From: a bacterium
GTDB lineage: Bacteria; Bacillota; Clostridia; Christensenellales; Aristaeellaceae
Reading direction: 5' to 3'
Length of the DNA stretch: 62,091 nucleotides
Assembly: GCA_029009515.1 (NCBI GenBank)
Contig: JAQXJZ010000154.1
Coordinates: forward strand, 1 to 62,091
The notes under the pieces are model-generated. The model made no database searches, had not been told where the DNA came from, and was given only the letters and a program-made list of their open reading frames with translations. Position numbers and translations under genes: made by a program. Positions 17,326-25,973 of this stretch are shown in pieces (the stretch's first letter is position 1; each line of letters starts with the position of its first letter).

Positions 17326-18936
17326 TTGAAACAGATTTTCAAAGGAACCGGGCAGACCCTCTGGCGGAGCCGCGCACATGCTGCATGGTTCCGCCTGTGT
17401 GCGGTCTGCCTTTCTCTGTACATCGGTTACATCACCTATCTGGCGCACAGCCGCATGTTCCTGGGCCGCATGGCCACGGGCATGTCGCTGATGGCCTATC
17501 TCGCGGTCAGCGCGGGCGTGTACGGCATTCTGGATTATCTGATCAACGGCCTGTTCAAGGATCAGCCCAAGGCGAAGCCTGAGCGCGATCACATGGACTG
17601 GCGCGTGTTTGCCATCGCCTTTGCTGCGGCGATGGGGATTTTCGCCTGCGCGTTTGCGGCGTGCTACCCTGGTGCGGTGAACTACGATATCTCCAACCAG
17701 TGGCATCAGGCGCATTCCGGCGAGTACAACAACTGGCATCCGGTGTTTCACACGCTGATGATGACGCTGGTAACCCGCGTGTACGACAGCTATCCGCTGC
17801 TGGTGCTTTTGCAGATCACCGTGTTTGCGGCGCTGATGGCGTGGCTGACGGCGGTTTTGCACAAGCACGGCGTGCCGGCCTGGCTGGCGCTCCTGGTGCA
17901 TGTGGCAGTGGCTGCGTCGCTGCCGGTGCGCAACACGCTGATGTACCCCGGCAAGGACAGCGCCATGACCATCGGCGTGCTGGCGGTGACCATCCAGCTG
18001 ATCGAAATCCTCTTCACCCGCGGCGAATGGCTCAGAAAGCGCTGGCGTGCTGTGCTGATGGGCGTGCTGCTGGGCAGCATCACGCTGCTGCGCATCAACG
18101 CGCTTTTGTGGACGGCTCCGCTGCTTCTGTGCGTGTTCTTCGCCTACCGCAGAATCCGGCTGAATGCCGCGCTGGCGGCCTGTGTGGCGGCTGCCTTCAT
18201 GGCCGTCATTCAGGGCCCGGTGTACGGCGCGCTGGACGTGGTGTATCCGGATAACGTCAAGGAGGAGGCCGTGGGTCTGCCCATGACCATCCTGTGCGAT
18301 ATCCGCCGCACCGAGCCCAGCAAGCTGGACAGCGCGACCATCGCCTTCATGGCCAGGCTCGCTCCGGACAGGGACTGGCGCGAGGTGTATCAGCTGCACA
18401 ACTACAACAGCATCAAGTTCACCTTCCCGCGCGAGTACATCAAGAATATGCCTCTCAGGGATATTCTGAGCATGAGCTTCCGTTCCGCATACCGCGCTCC
18501 GCGCACAGCCTTCAAGGCCTTCAACGGCCTGACGGATCTGGTGTGGGACGTGACCGGCAAGGAAGAGGGCTTCCAGTCGGTGCGCAATTCCGGCGATATC
18601 GAGGAGATTCAGCCCTCCAGCAGCCGCATCAGCCAGCTGGGCAGCCGCCTGCTTCGCGTGATCGACGGCGTGATGAGCTTTCCGCCCATCCGCTACCTGA
18701 CGCGCAATATCGGCGTGCAGTTTGTGCTGCTGCTGCTGGTTACGCTGTGGGCGCTCAGGCGGCATGGCTGCGGCGTGCTGATGATGGCGCTGCCCACGCT
18801 GTGCTACAATCTGGGCACCATGTTTTTGCTGTGCGGAAATGACGCGCGGTTCTTCCAGTTCTCCATGACGGTTTCCATGGCCATGATGCTGGCCATGATG
18901 TATTTGCCCAGGGAGGAGATGCACAAATGCAGATAA
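17326..18936 (+). CDS. Polytopic membrane protein, DUF6020/GT-C-like
   Basis: The 536-residue protein has about eleven predicted membrane segments and a large extracellular insert (~300-440). The segment PGAVNYDISNQWHQAHSGEY followed by NWHPVFHTLMM, and RNTLMYPGKDSAM, resemble DUF6020-type proteins. Those have a GT-C glycosyltransferase-like architecture with acidic residues in the first outer loop. A role in envelope glycosylation is inferred only. The start is a TTG at 17326 with aaggag eight bases upstream. It follows lysC by 26 bp. Confidence 0.65.
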   Translation: MKQIFKGTGQTLWRSRAHAAWFRLCAVCLSLYIGYITYLAHSRMFLGRMATGMSLMAYLAVSAGVYGILDYLINGLFKDQPKAKPERDHMDWRVFAIAFAAAMGIFACAFAACYPGAVNYDISNQWHQAHSGEYNNWHPVFHTLMMTLVTRVYDSYPLLVLLQITVFAALMAWLTAVLHKHGVPAWLALLVHVAVAASLPVRNTLMYPGKDSAMTIGVLAVTIQLIEILFTRGEWLRKRWRAVLMGVLLGSITLLRINALLWTAPLLLCVFFAYRRIRLNAALAACVAAAFMAVIQGPVYGALDVVYPDNVKEEAVGLPMTILCDIRRTEPSKLDSATIAFMARLAPDRDWREVYQLHNYNSIKFTFPREYIKNMPLRDILSMSFRSAYRAPRTAFKAFNGLTDLVWDVTGKEEGFQSVRNSGDIEEIQPSSSRISQLGSRLLRVIDGVMSFPPIRYLTRNIGVQFVLLLLVTLWALRRHGCGVLMMALPTLCYNLGTMFLLCGNDARFFQFSMTVSMAMMLAMMYLPREEMHKCR

Positions 18937-19688
18937 CGTGGCAGATGCTTTTAACGGTGTGTCCGCTGGCAGCGCTGGCGGGCTTTGTGGATTCCATCGC
19001 AGGCGGAGGCGGGTTGATCTCGCTTCCGGCTTATTATCTGGCCGGTCTGCCTGCCAGCACCGCAGCGGGCACCAACAAGCTGTCCGCCTGTATGGGCACC
19101 TGTCTGGCCACCTACCGCTACGGCAAGAGCGGCAAGATTGACTGGCGCGTGGGTGCGTTTGCGGGTCTGGGCTCGTTCATTGCAAGCGTGCTGGGCGTGC
19201 TGGTGATGAAGCAGCTGTCCGATGCGGCCATCCGCATGCTGGTGATGTGCTGCCTGCCCATCGCCGCCGTATTCACGCTGCGCGGCCACAACAGCGCGCA
19301 GGAGCGACGTGCGTTCTCCAACCATGCCATCATGTGGATTTCGCTGTGCATCGGCTGCGCCATTGGCTTTTATGATGGTCTGGTAGGCCCGGGCACGGGC
19401 ACCTTCCTCATCCTTCTTTTCGTGAATATCTTCGGCCTGGACGATGTAACCGCCAGCGGCACCGCCAAGGTGCCCAACCTGTGCAGCAACATCGCCGCGC
19501 TCACCAGCCTGTTCATCGCCGGCGACGTGCTGTGGATGCTGGGCCTGCCGGCCGGTTTGTGCTCCATGGCGGGCGCTGCGCTGGGCAGCAAGCTGACCGT
19601 GCAGAAGGGCAGCAAATTTATTCGCGGAATGATGTTAACTGTTTTGATATTACTTCTTGTCAAAATGATTACGGATATGTTACAATAA
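18927..19688 (+). CDS. TSUP family (TauE/SafE) permease
   Basis: The 253-residue membrane protein has the two TSUP halves: GFVDSIAGGGGLISLPAY with the Gly-rich motif and TAAGTNKLSACMGT, then GCAIGFYDGLVGPGTGTFL in the second half. The family transports sulfite, sulfonates or other organic anions; the substrate is unknown. It overlaps the previous gene by 10 bp, with gggagga upstream. Confidence 0.92.
   Translation: MQITWQMLLTVCPLAALAGFVDSIAGGGGLISLPAYYLAGLPASTAAGTNKLSACMGTCLATYRYGKSGKIDWRVGAFAGLGSFIASVLGVLVMKQLSDAAIRMLVMCCLPIAAVFTLRGHNSAQERRAFSNHAIMWISLCIGCAIGFYDGLVGPGTGTFLILLFVNIFGLDDVTASGTAKVPNLCSNIAALTSLFIAGDVLWMLGLPAGLCSMAGAALGSKLTVQKGSKFIRGMMLTVLILLLVKMITDMLQ
19657..19686 (+). promoter_or_regulatory. 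Promoter inside the 3' end of the TSUP gene
   Basis: TTGTCA (19657-19662), 18 bp, TACAAT (19681-19686). It would drive the anti-sigma-like/sigma pair from within the last codons of the permease gene. No GTTT-N13-GGGAA-type SigB box is visible. Confidence 0.6.
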
Positions 19689-19753
19689 AACGGCCAGTGG
19701 TAAAATCTCGAAATTCGGCCGCTGACGCGATGGGTACGGAGGTGCTTGACTGA

Positions 19754-20143
19754 ATGAATCAGACCGCGATGACGCAGGAAGTGCGTTTGAACATTCCTGC
19801 CGATAAGATGTATACGCCGGTTGTCACGCTGGCGCTGAGCGGACTTGGCATGGTGCTGGGGCTGGACGTGGATCTGCTGGGCGATCTGCGCACGGTAGCT
19901 GCGGAATGCCTGGACTGTCTGATGAATCAGGCGGGCAGGCCCAAAACCATCGATATGCGCGTTTGGAAGGCTGAAGGCGCGCTGTGCGTACAGTTTGAAG
20001 CCAAAGACCGCGAGCGCACCCAGCCGCAGGACGAGCTGGCGCTGGAGATTACCAAGGGCGTGCTGGAAACGCTTATGCCCGAGGTGCAGCTCTCCGCTGA
20101 CGAAGACGGCGTGCACGGCATCGTGTGCTCCATGCCGGTGTGA
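19754..20143 (+). CDS. Degenerate RsbW/SpoIIAB-like (HATPase) protein, putative anti-sigma factor
   Basis: The 129-residue product opens with NIPADKMYTPVVTLALSGLG, the start of RsbW/SpoIIAB-like kinases. The next helix aligns with the N-box but reads AAECLDCLMNQ instead of E-x3-N, and there is no DxGxG motif (FEAKDRERTQP in that place). It probably keeps the fold but not ATP-dependent kinase activity. It precedes the sigma gene by nine bases, the same order as spoIIAB-sigF and rsbW-sigB, so binding that sigma factor is the likely role. No RsbV/SpoIIAA-like antagonist is in the window. Confidence 0.6.
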   Translation: MNQTAMTQEVRLNIPADKMYTPVVTLALSGLGMVLGLDVDLLGDLRTVAAECLDCLMNQAGRPKTIDMRVWKAEGALCVQFEAKDRERTQPQDELALEITKGVLETLMPEVQLSADEDGVHGIVCSMPV

Positions 20144-20152
20144 GGGTAAGCC

Positions 20153-20887
20153 ATGAACGACGAAAGACTGGTTCCCATGCTGGAACATTATGCGCAAACG
20201 CGCGATCCGGCATTGCGGGATGCTCTGGTGGAGGGTTATCTGCCGCTGGCCAGAGCCGTCGCTCGCAAGTTTGCCGGACGCGGCGCGGAGATGGAGGACC
20301 TGGAGCAGGTGGCCTCCATTGCACTGCTTAAAGCCATCGAGCGCTTTGAGCCGGAACGCGGCTTCCGCTTTGTCACCTACGCCGTGCCCACCATCACCGG
20401 CGATCTGCGCAATCACCTGCGCGATCACGGCGGCCTGATGCGCATGCCCCGCGATATGCGCCAGCGGCTGTATCAGATGACCAGGGAACAGGAAGCCTTT
20501 GAACGGGAGCATCTGCGCGCGCCCACCGCGCCTGAACTGGCCGCGAGAATGGGCATCACGCCTGAGGAGCTGCTCACGCTGCTCAACATGCGCACGCAGA
20601 GCGAGTATGTATCGCTGGATACGCCGGTGGGCGACGAGGACGATACCTCCCTGCAGGATTTTATCAGCAGCGGCGAAAGCGGCTACGACCGCCTGGAAAA
20701 GGCCGAGTGGATGAAGTGGATCCTGTCCAAAGTGAATGAAACGGAGCGCGAGCTGCTGCTGTTGCGCTACCGCGACGGTCTTGGCCAGCGCGAAACGGCC
20801 AAGAAGCTGGGCGTGTCCCAGATGCAGGTTTCCAGATTGGAAAGGCGCGTGCTGAGCAGGCTGCGCGCCATGGAGACCGCCAACTGA
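20153..20887 (+). CDS. RNA polymerase sigma factor, SigB/SigF/SigG type
   Basis: The 244-residue protein has sigma region 2 (MEDLEQVASIALLKAIERFE, FVTYAVPTITGDLRNHLRDH), region 3 (~110-160) and region 4 with a helix-turn-helix (QRETAKKLGVSQMQVSRLER). The DLRNHLRDH...RMPR stretch is typical of the SigB/F/G group. The pairing with an anti-sigma-like gene resembles sigF and sigB; its place upstream of ylmE-sepF resembles sigG in Bacillus. I cannot choose between stress and sporulation roles. Confidence 0.88.
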   Translation: MNDERLVPMLEHYAQTRDPALRDALVEGYLPLARAVARKFAGRGAEMEDLEQVASIALLKAIERFEPERGFRFVTYAVPTITGDLRNHLRDHGGLMRMPRDMRQRLYQMTREQEAFEREHLRAPTAPELAARMGITPEELLTLLNMRTQSEYVSLDTPVGDEDDTSLQDFISSGESGYDRLEKAEWMKWILSKVNETERELLLLRYRDGLGQRETAKKLGVSQMQVSRLERRVLSRLRAMETAN

Positions 20888-20922
20888 TCAGCTTGTATTT
20901 TATCAACGGCAGAAGGAAGTGA

Positions 20923-22452
20923 ATGCGCGTGCAGCCGGATCCCAATCAGCCTCAGGGCCCTTATCAGCAGCCCTACATGAATGACCCCATGCAGTGGCAG
21001 CCCACCGGCATGCCGCAGCAGAATCCCATGCCCAATGGCTGGCCGCAGCAGCCGGATCCCATGCAGTGGCAGCAGCCGCAGTGGACCCAGCAGAATTACA
21101 TGCCCGGCCAGATGCCGCCCTATCAGCAGCAGATGTACACGCCCGAGCAGCTGCAGCAGATGCAGTACGAGGCGTACATGCAGCAGATGCCGCAGATGCC
21201 CACCATGCAGCAGCCCATGCCTGAGCAGCCCAAGAGCAAAAAGCGCAGGCCCAAACGCACCGGAAACGGCGGCGGAATGCAGTGGTGGAAGACCGCGCTG
21301 GCGCTGGTGCTGATTGCGGGCGTGGCGTGGTTCTTCCTCAAGGATCGCATCGGCGCGCCGCAGGTGAACACCGCCGTGATCGAAAGCGCTTCCTTCGGCG
21401 CTACGCACACCGGCGACGCCCTGATCGTACGCAACGAAACCGCCTACGATGAGGAAGGCGTGCAGAGCATTGAGTACGTGGCGCAGGAAGGCAGCCTCGT
21501 CTATCGCGGCGAGGTGATCTGCTACGTGTACTCCACCGGTTACAGCAGCAAGGAAATGACCACGCTGCAGGACTACCGCGATCAGATCAAAAACTATCAG
21601 CAGACGCTGCTCAAGAGCGAAACCGCCTACGACCAGAAGATGACCCGCCTGGAGAGCGAAGTGCTGCAGCGCGGTCTGGAAGTGCGCAGCCTTGTGCAGG
21701 GTGCGCGCGGCAACCTGATCAATCAGGAAAAGATTCTCGATTCTGCCATCACCCAGCGCCAGAGCTACTTCCGCAGCAAGTATTCCAGCGACATGCGCCT
21801 CAACCGTCTCTACGACGACGAAAATACTCAGCAGCAGCGCATCGACAGCTGGATCAGCCAGGAAGTGGCCACGCAGGAGAGCATCGTCAGCTTCTACACC
21901 GACGGCTTTGAATATGCGCTCACCCCGACCGAGTACGAAAAGTACACGCCATCGGAAGTGCGCAGCATGATCAACGGCGTAAAGCCGGAAACCTCCACCG
22001 CCGCCCGCGGCCGCACCGATCTGTACCGTCTGGTCAAGCAGAACAACTACGCCGTTCTCATGCTGGTCAAGGACAGCACGTGGAACCCGGTGGAAGGCCA
22101 GACGTATGAACTCAAGCTGGAGCAGTTCACGGATATCACCGTCAACGCTCGCGTGAACTCCTTCACGCGTTCCGGCGGCGAGCTGCTTTTGCGCCTGGCG
22201 GTCATCGGCGATGTGTCCGATGTGCTGTACATGCGCAGCTGCACCGCGCATCTGGGCGACCATGTGGGCTGCCTCAAGGTGCCGCAGAAGGCCATGTACA
22301 CCAAGAACGACACGCAGGGCGTGGTGCTGGTGACGGCCGAAAACCAGGTGTTTGTGCCTGTGAAGGTGCTGGGACAGGAGGGCGGATACGTCTACGTCAG
22401 CCCCGTGCAGACCGGCACGCTTTCCAGCGGCCAGACGGTGCGCCTGTTCTGA
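20923..22452 (+). CDS. HlyD-like periplasmic-adaptor protein with Gln/Met/Pro-rich cytoplasmic N-terminus
   Basis: The 509-residue protein starts with ~110 residues very rich in Gln, Met and Pro, then a basic stretch (KSKKRRPKR). One membrane helix (WWKTALALVLIAGVAWFFL, ~125-143) and a ~365-residue outer part follow. The outer part shows EGSLVYRGEVICYVYSTGY (biotinyl-lipoyl-like), a coiled-coil stretch (~205-300), and a C-terminal VPQKAMYTKN...VFVPVKVL, as in HlyD/RND adaptors. Proteins of this kind occur upstream of sepF in Clostridia. Orientation puts the low-complexity tail in the cytoplasm. Its partner is unknown. Confidence 0.65.
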   Translation: MRVQPDPNQPQGPYQQPYMNDPMQWQPTGMPQQNPMPNGWPQQPDPMQWQQPQWTQQNYMPGQMPPYQQQMYTPEQLQQMQYEAYMQQMPQMPTMQQPMPEQPKSKKRRPKRTGNGGGMQWWKTALALVLIAGVAWFFLKDRIGAPQVNTAVIESASFGATHTGDALIVRNETAYDEEGVQSIEYVAQEGSLVYRGEVICYVYSTGYSSKEMTTLQDYRDQIKNYQQTLLKSETAYDQKMTRLESEVLQRGLEVRSLVQGARGNLINQEKILDSAITQRQSYFRSKYSSDMRLNRLYDDENTQQQRIDSWISQEVATQESIVSFYTDGFEYALTPTEYEKYTPSEVRSMINGVKPETSTAARGRTDLYRLVKQNNYAVLMLVKDSTWNPVEGQTYELKLEQFTDITVNARVNSFTRSGGELLLRLAVIGDVSDVLYMRSCTAHLGDHVGCLKVPQKAMYTKNDTQGVVLVTAENQVFVPVKVLGQEGGYVYVSPVQTGTLSSGQTVRLF

Positions 22453-22469
22453 TAAGAAAGGATACGCAT

Positions 22470-23192
22470 ATGGAAGAGAACAAAGGGCTTCCGCCGCTTC
22501 TGATGGATGTGGATGCGGACGTGCTTGCGCGCAATGTGAACCGTGTGCGCAGGACGCTGGACGAGAACCGCTATGGCAGCAATCCGCCCGCAAAGCTGAT
22601 TGCCGTGACCAAAACGGTCGCGCCTGAGGTGATCAACCAGCTCAAGGCGCTGGATGCTTTGGACATCGGCGAAAACCGCGCGCAGGTGGCCATGCCAAAA
22701 TTGCCCAAAATTGCGCCGGAATTCCGTCTGCACTGGATTGGACGGTTGCAAACCAACAAAGTTAAATATATAATAGATGATGTATGTATGCTGCACACCC
22801 TTGACCGTCTGGAACTGGCGCAGGAGGTGGACCGCCGCGCCCGTCAGCACGGGCGGGTGATTCCCGCGCTGGTGCAGGTCAACATCGCCCGCGAGCCGCA
22901 GAAGGGCGGCATGCCGGTGGAAGAGGTGGAAGGTTTTCTCAGGCAGATGAGCGCCTTTCCCAACATCCACGTGGAAGGCCTGATGAGCATCATGCCGCTG
23001 GACGCCAGCGAGGAAGAGCTGACCGGATATTTCCGGGGCATGCGTACACTGTTTGAAGAAATGCGGGATCTGGCCATAGACGGCGTGGAAATGCGCGAAC
23101 TGTCCATGGGCATGTCCAATGATTACGCCATCGCAGCGCGCGAAGGCGCAACGATGGTACGGATCGGTACGGCGCTGTACCGCCGGGATTGA
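22470..23192 (+). CDS. YggS/YlmE family PLP homeostasis protein
   Basis: The 240-residue protein has a single alanine-racemase-like barrel. The PLP Lys is Lys48 in LIAVTKTV; other marks are IGENRAQ, HWIGRLQTNKVKYI, LVQVNIAREPQKGG and LSMGMSNDY. It binds pyridoxal phosphate and buffers PLP and amino-acid pools. It lies directly before sepF, as in B. subtilis ylmE-sepF. aaagga is upstream. Confidence 0.95.
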   Translation: MEENKGLPPLLMDVDADVLARNVNRVRRTLDENRYGSNPPAKLIAVTKTVAPEVINQLKALDALDIGENRAQVAMPKLPKIAPEFRLHWIGRLQTNKVKYIIDDVCMLHTLDRLELAQEVDRRARQHGRVIPALVQVNIAREPQKGGMPVEEVEGFLRQMSAFPNIHVEGLMSIMPLDASEEELTGYFRGMRTLFEEMRDLAIDGVEMRELSMGMSNDYAIAAREGATMVRIGTALYRRD

Positions 23193-23219
23193 CCGATTCA
23201 TTTTAGGGGGTTCATCGAG

Positions 23220-24170
23220 TTGGGTATTTTTCGCAAACTTGGGGATTGGCTGAGTGAAAAGAGCGACCGCTTTATCCGCGGCGCGGAAAACGACGGCGGC
23301 TATTACGCCACGCAGGAGGCCCAGCAGGCTTATGCCGGCATGGCCGAGGAAGAAGTGGAAGAAACCGTGCGCGAGCCGCTGGATCCCTTTGGCCGCGGCG
23401 AAGGCGAATACGGCGGCCGCGTGCCTTACCGCAGCCGCTATGATCTGGAGCGCGAGGCGCAGCGGGCTGCACAGCAGCCCCAGCAGAAGCCCGTGATGCA
23501 GCAGCCTGTGCAGCCCATGGCTCAGCCCATGCAGCAGCAGGCTCAGCCTCAGCAGGCGCCGCAGTATCAGCAGCCCCAGCAGCAGAGCAACGTGGTGCAG
23601 TTTCCCGGCATGCAGCACAGCGCGGATGGTTCCACCTACGCGCATGTGGAGTATGTGGTGCTTCTGCGCAGCCGCAACGAGTGCAAGGACGTGATTGCCT
23701 ACATCAAGTCCAATGCTTCCGTGTTCCTCAACATGGAGTTCATCGCTTCCGACAGCGAGCGTCAGCGCTGCGTGGACATGCTCAGCGGCGCGGCTTATAC
23801 GCTGGGCTGTGCGCTCAACAAGATTTCGCCCCGCGGCATCTATCTCATTTCCTCGCCCTCCGTGCGTGTGGTGCTGGATCCTGCCATGCAGAAGTTCACT
23901 GCCGCGCCCGAAGCGCAGGGTTATCACCAGCAGGCGCAGCAGCGCCCACAGATGGGTTTTGTTCAGCCCCAGGCTCAGCCTGCTGCTGAGCACATGGAGC
24001 AGCCCCAGCAGCCTGTGAACGGCTTCTCCGCTGGTTCGCCCACCACTCGCTTCCAGATGCAGGCCATGCAGCATGCGCCCACCAGCTTTGGCAGCGTTAT
24101 GGCCGGCAACGCCACCGGCATGTATCAGCCCGTTGCCGCCACCGGCCGCTTTGCCGCTGTGCAGCAGTAA
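23220..24170 (+). CDS. sepF: SepF-family cell division protein with long low-complexity extensions
   Basis: The 316-residue protein has an N-terminal amphipathic membrane-binding helix (MGIFRKLGDWLSEKSDR). A Gln/Pro/Met-rich linker (~90-130) and the SepF core (~140-220) follow, with LRSRNECKDVIAYIKSN and CVDMLSGAAYTLGCALNKI. It ends in an unusual ~95-residue Gln/Pro-rich tail. SepF tethers and bundles FtsZ at the septum; most homologues are about 150-200 residues. The start is TTG with aggggg ten bases upstream and no better option in frame. Confidence 0.9.
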   Translation: MGIFRKLGDWLSEKSDRFIRGAENDGGYYATQEAQQAYAGMAEEEVEETVREPLDPFGRGEGEYGGRVPYRSRYDLEREAQRAAQQPQQKPVMQQPVQPMAQPMQQQAQPQQAPQYQQPQQQSNVVQFPGMQHSADGSTYAHVEYVVLLRSRNECKDVIAYIKSNASVFLNMEFIASDSERQRCVDMLSGAAYTLGCALNKISPRGIYLISSPSVRVVLDPAMQKFTAAPEAQGYHQQAQQRPQMGFVQPQAQPAAEHMEQPQQPVNGFSAGSPTTRFQMQAMQHAPTSFGSVMAGNATGMYQPVAATGRFAAVQQ

Positions 24171-24182
24171 GGAGAGAACCGG

Positions 24183-24449
24183 ATGATTTCTGTCTTGTTT
24201 CGCCTTGCAGGTCTCGCGCTGAGACTGGCCAGCTATGTGCTTCTGGCTTACTGCATCATGAGCTTTATCATGCCCCAGAGCGACTTGTACCGCAAGCTGG
24301 GCTATTATGTGGAGCGCGTGCTCTACCCCGTGCGCAAAAAGCTGTACGGCTGGTTTCCCAGCCTGCGCAATTTGCCGGTGGATGTTTCTCCGCTGGTTCT
24401 GTGGCTGGCCATTGATATCCTGATGTCCGTCATCAGCGTGTTCCGATGA
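24183..24449 (+). CDS. YggT family membrane protein
   Basis: The 88-residue protein has two membrane segments and the family pattern YVLLAYCIMSFIMP and ERVLYPVRK, with P-L-V-L-W-L-A near the second helix. The family is linked to membrane/division processes and K+ homeostasis in some bacteria; its exact job is unclear. It is part of the conserved sepF-yggT-ylmH-divIVA order and overlaps ylmH by ATGA. Confidence 0.92.
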   Translation: MISVLFRLAGLALRLASYVLLAYCIMSFIMPQSDLYRKLGYYVERVLYPVRKKLYGWFPSLRNLPVDVSPLVLWLAIDILMSVISVFR

Positions 24450-25195
24450 GGGGCGAGGACGATCAGGCGCAGGTCATGCGCCGTCTGGATGAGCTGGCCA
24501 CGAGGGTATCCCGCACAGGGATTCCCATGTTTACCATGTTTTTGTCTCCTGCCGAGGCAGGCTGGGCGCAGGCGTCCGCCAACCGCCAGCGCGTGAATAT
24601 GTCGCTCAGCGGCGGCTATGAGGATGCGGAGCGCTGCATCGCCTGCTTCTGGGAGGAGGAAGCGCCGGAGGAATATCCCATCGTGGCGCTGGAAATGCGC
24701 TGGCCGCATCAGTCCGCGCCCGGGCACCGCGATGTGCTGGGCAGCGTGATGGGGCTGGGAATCAAACGTTCCTGCATAGGCGATATCGTGCTGGAGGCAG
24801 AAAGAGGCTATCTGTTTGCCGAAAGGCAGATGGCGGATCACATTGCCCAGTCGCTTGTGAGCGCCGGCAGGATTCGCCTGCAGGTGCAGCCCATCGAAGG
24901 CCTGCCGCAGCTGGAGCCGCCCAAGGGCGTGGAAAAGCACGATACGGTTTCCAGCATGCGCCTGGATGCGGTCATCGCCGCAGGGCTCAACCTTTCGCGC
25001 GGCGACGCGGCTGAGCTCATCACCGCCGGACATGTCAAACTGCGCCACCTGCCCACCGAGCGCACCGACGCCAGAGTGCAGGAGGGCGACGCCATCTCCG
25101 TGCGCGGCCACGGCCGCCTGGTGGTGGAAGAAGTGGGCAATCCCACCAAAAAAGGCCGTCTGCCGTTAAGGCTGATACGATACGGTGCCAAATGA
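24446..25195 (+). CDS. YlmH-type S4-domain RNA-binding protein
   Basis: The 249-residue protein has the YlmH N-terminal domain (TMFLSPAEAGWAQ, DVLGSVMGLGIKRSCIGDIV) and a C-terminal S4 domain (~175-245). The S4 core reads MRLDAVIAAGLNLSRGDAAE followed by ITAGHVKL. Recent work places YlmH family members on stalled 50S subunits in ribosome quality control. The ATG overlaps the YggT stop. Confidence 0.92.
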   Translation: MRGEDDQAQVMRRLDELATRVSRTGIPMFTMFLSPAEAGWAQASANRQRVNMSLSGGYEDAERCIACFWEEEAPEEYPIVALEMRWPHQSAPGHRDVLGSVMGLGIKRSCIGDIVLEAERGYLFAERQMADHIAQSLVSAGRIRLQVQPIEGLPQLEPPKGVEKHDTVSSMRLDAVIAAGLNLSRGDAAELITAGHVKLRHLPTERTDARVQEGDAISVRGHGRLVVEEVGNPTKKGRLPLRLIRYGAK

Positions 25196-25233
25196 CAAAA
25201 TAACACTGCACACACAATGAAAGGAGCTTGACC

Positions 25234-25731
25234 ATGGCTATCACGATCGACGATATCTACGACAAAGAGTTTGCCCTCAAGGGCGGCGGATATGACCGCA
25301 ACGACGTTGACCAGTTCCTGGACGAGATCTGCGATGAGATGACCAATATGCTGGATCACATCGCCAAGCTGGAAGATGACCTCAAGCAGGCCCAGATGGA
25401 AGTGGAAGCCGCCAAGGCTGCCGCCAGGAACGCTGCTCCTCAGGTCGTGAAGAGCGAGCCCGTGGCCCGCACCAGCGAAACCCTCGAAGGCATCCTCATC
25501 AGCGCCCAGAAGCTGGCTGACGAGGCCGTTGCCAACGCCAAGACCAAGGCGGAAGGCATCGTGAAGGAAGCCGAGGAAAAGGCCATCCAGATCGTGGACG
25601 AGGCCCGCACCGAAAAGAAGAACCTGAGCGAAGAACTGGAGAAGCTGCAGAAGAACGTGACCGAGTACAAGGCCGGCTTCCTGAGCATGCTCAACAAGTA
25701 CAAGTCCCTGCTGGAAGGCGAAAAGCTGTAA
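25234..25731 (+). CDS. divIVA: DivIVA domain cell-division protein
   Basis: The 165-residue coiled-coil protein has the DivIVA membrane-curvature motif ITIDDIYDKEFALKGGGYDR with FDxxDVDxFL-like spacing (NDVDQFLDEI). Long heptads rich in Ala, Lys and Glu follow (~45-160). It recruits proteins to septa and poles. The start at MAITIDD follows aaggag by seven bases; the ORF could extend two codons to a TTG, but that is too close to the site. A strong terminator closes the cluster. Confidence 0.93.
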   Translation: MAITIDDIYDKEFALKGGGYDRNDVDQFLDEICDEMTNMLDHIAKLEDDLKQAQMEVEAAKAAARNAAPQVVKSEPVARTSETLEGILISAQKLADEAVANAKTKAEGIVKEAEEKAIQIVDEARTEKKNLSEELEKLQKNVTEYKAGFLSMLNKYKSLLEGEKL

Positions 25732-25742
25732 GCCGGGATATC

Positions 25743-25777
25743 AAAAACGAGTTGACGGTATGTCAGCTCGTTTTTTT
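25743..25777 (+). terminator. Terminator after divIVA
   Basis: aaaaacgagttgac (25743-25756) pairs with gtcagctcgttttt with one G-U, loop ggtat, then a run of seven T. The T-run overlaps the stop codon of the PHP remnant on the other strand. Confidence 0.88.
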
Positions 25778-25973
25778 ATGCAATGGGAATCTGCTCTGGA
25801 ATGCGGTCTGCAAACAGCGTGTACTCCGCAAATCCGCATGCCCTCAGCGTCTGCATCGCAAGCTTCACATCTCCGCCCACGCGGTTTGCGGTGTGCGCAT
25901 CTGAACCAATGGTGATGATCCGCCCGCCCAGCTCGCGGTAGCGTTTCAGAATGGTGGGATGGGGCAGCAGGTG
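25776..25973 (-). pseudogene. C-terminal remnant of a PHP-domain histidinol-phosphatase
   Basis: A 65-codon stretch ends in TAA with no start of its own. It reads HLLPHPTILKRYRELGGRII then TIGSDAHTANRVGGDV and a FAEYTLF...IPI ending, the C-terminus of HisJ-type histidinol-phosphatases including the metal-binding GSDAH. The N-terminal ~200 residues are gone. It joins, in a different frame, to a truncated methyltransferase gene at about 25975, so one deletion removed both gene middles. Confidence 0.8.
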
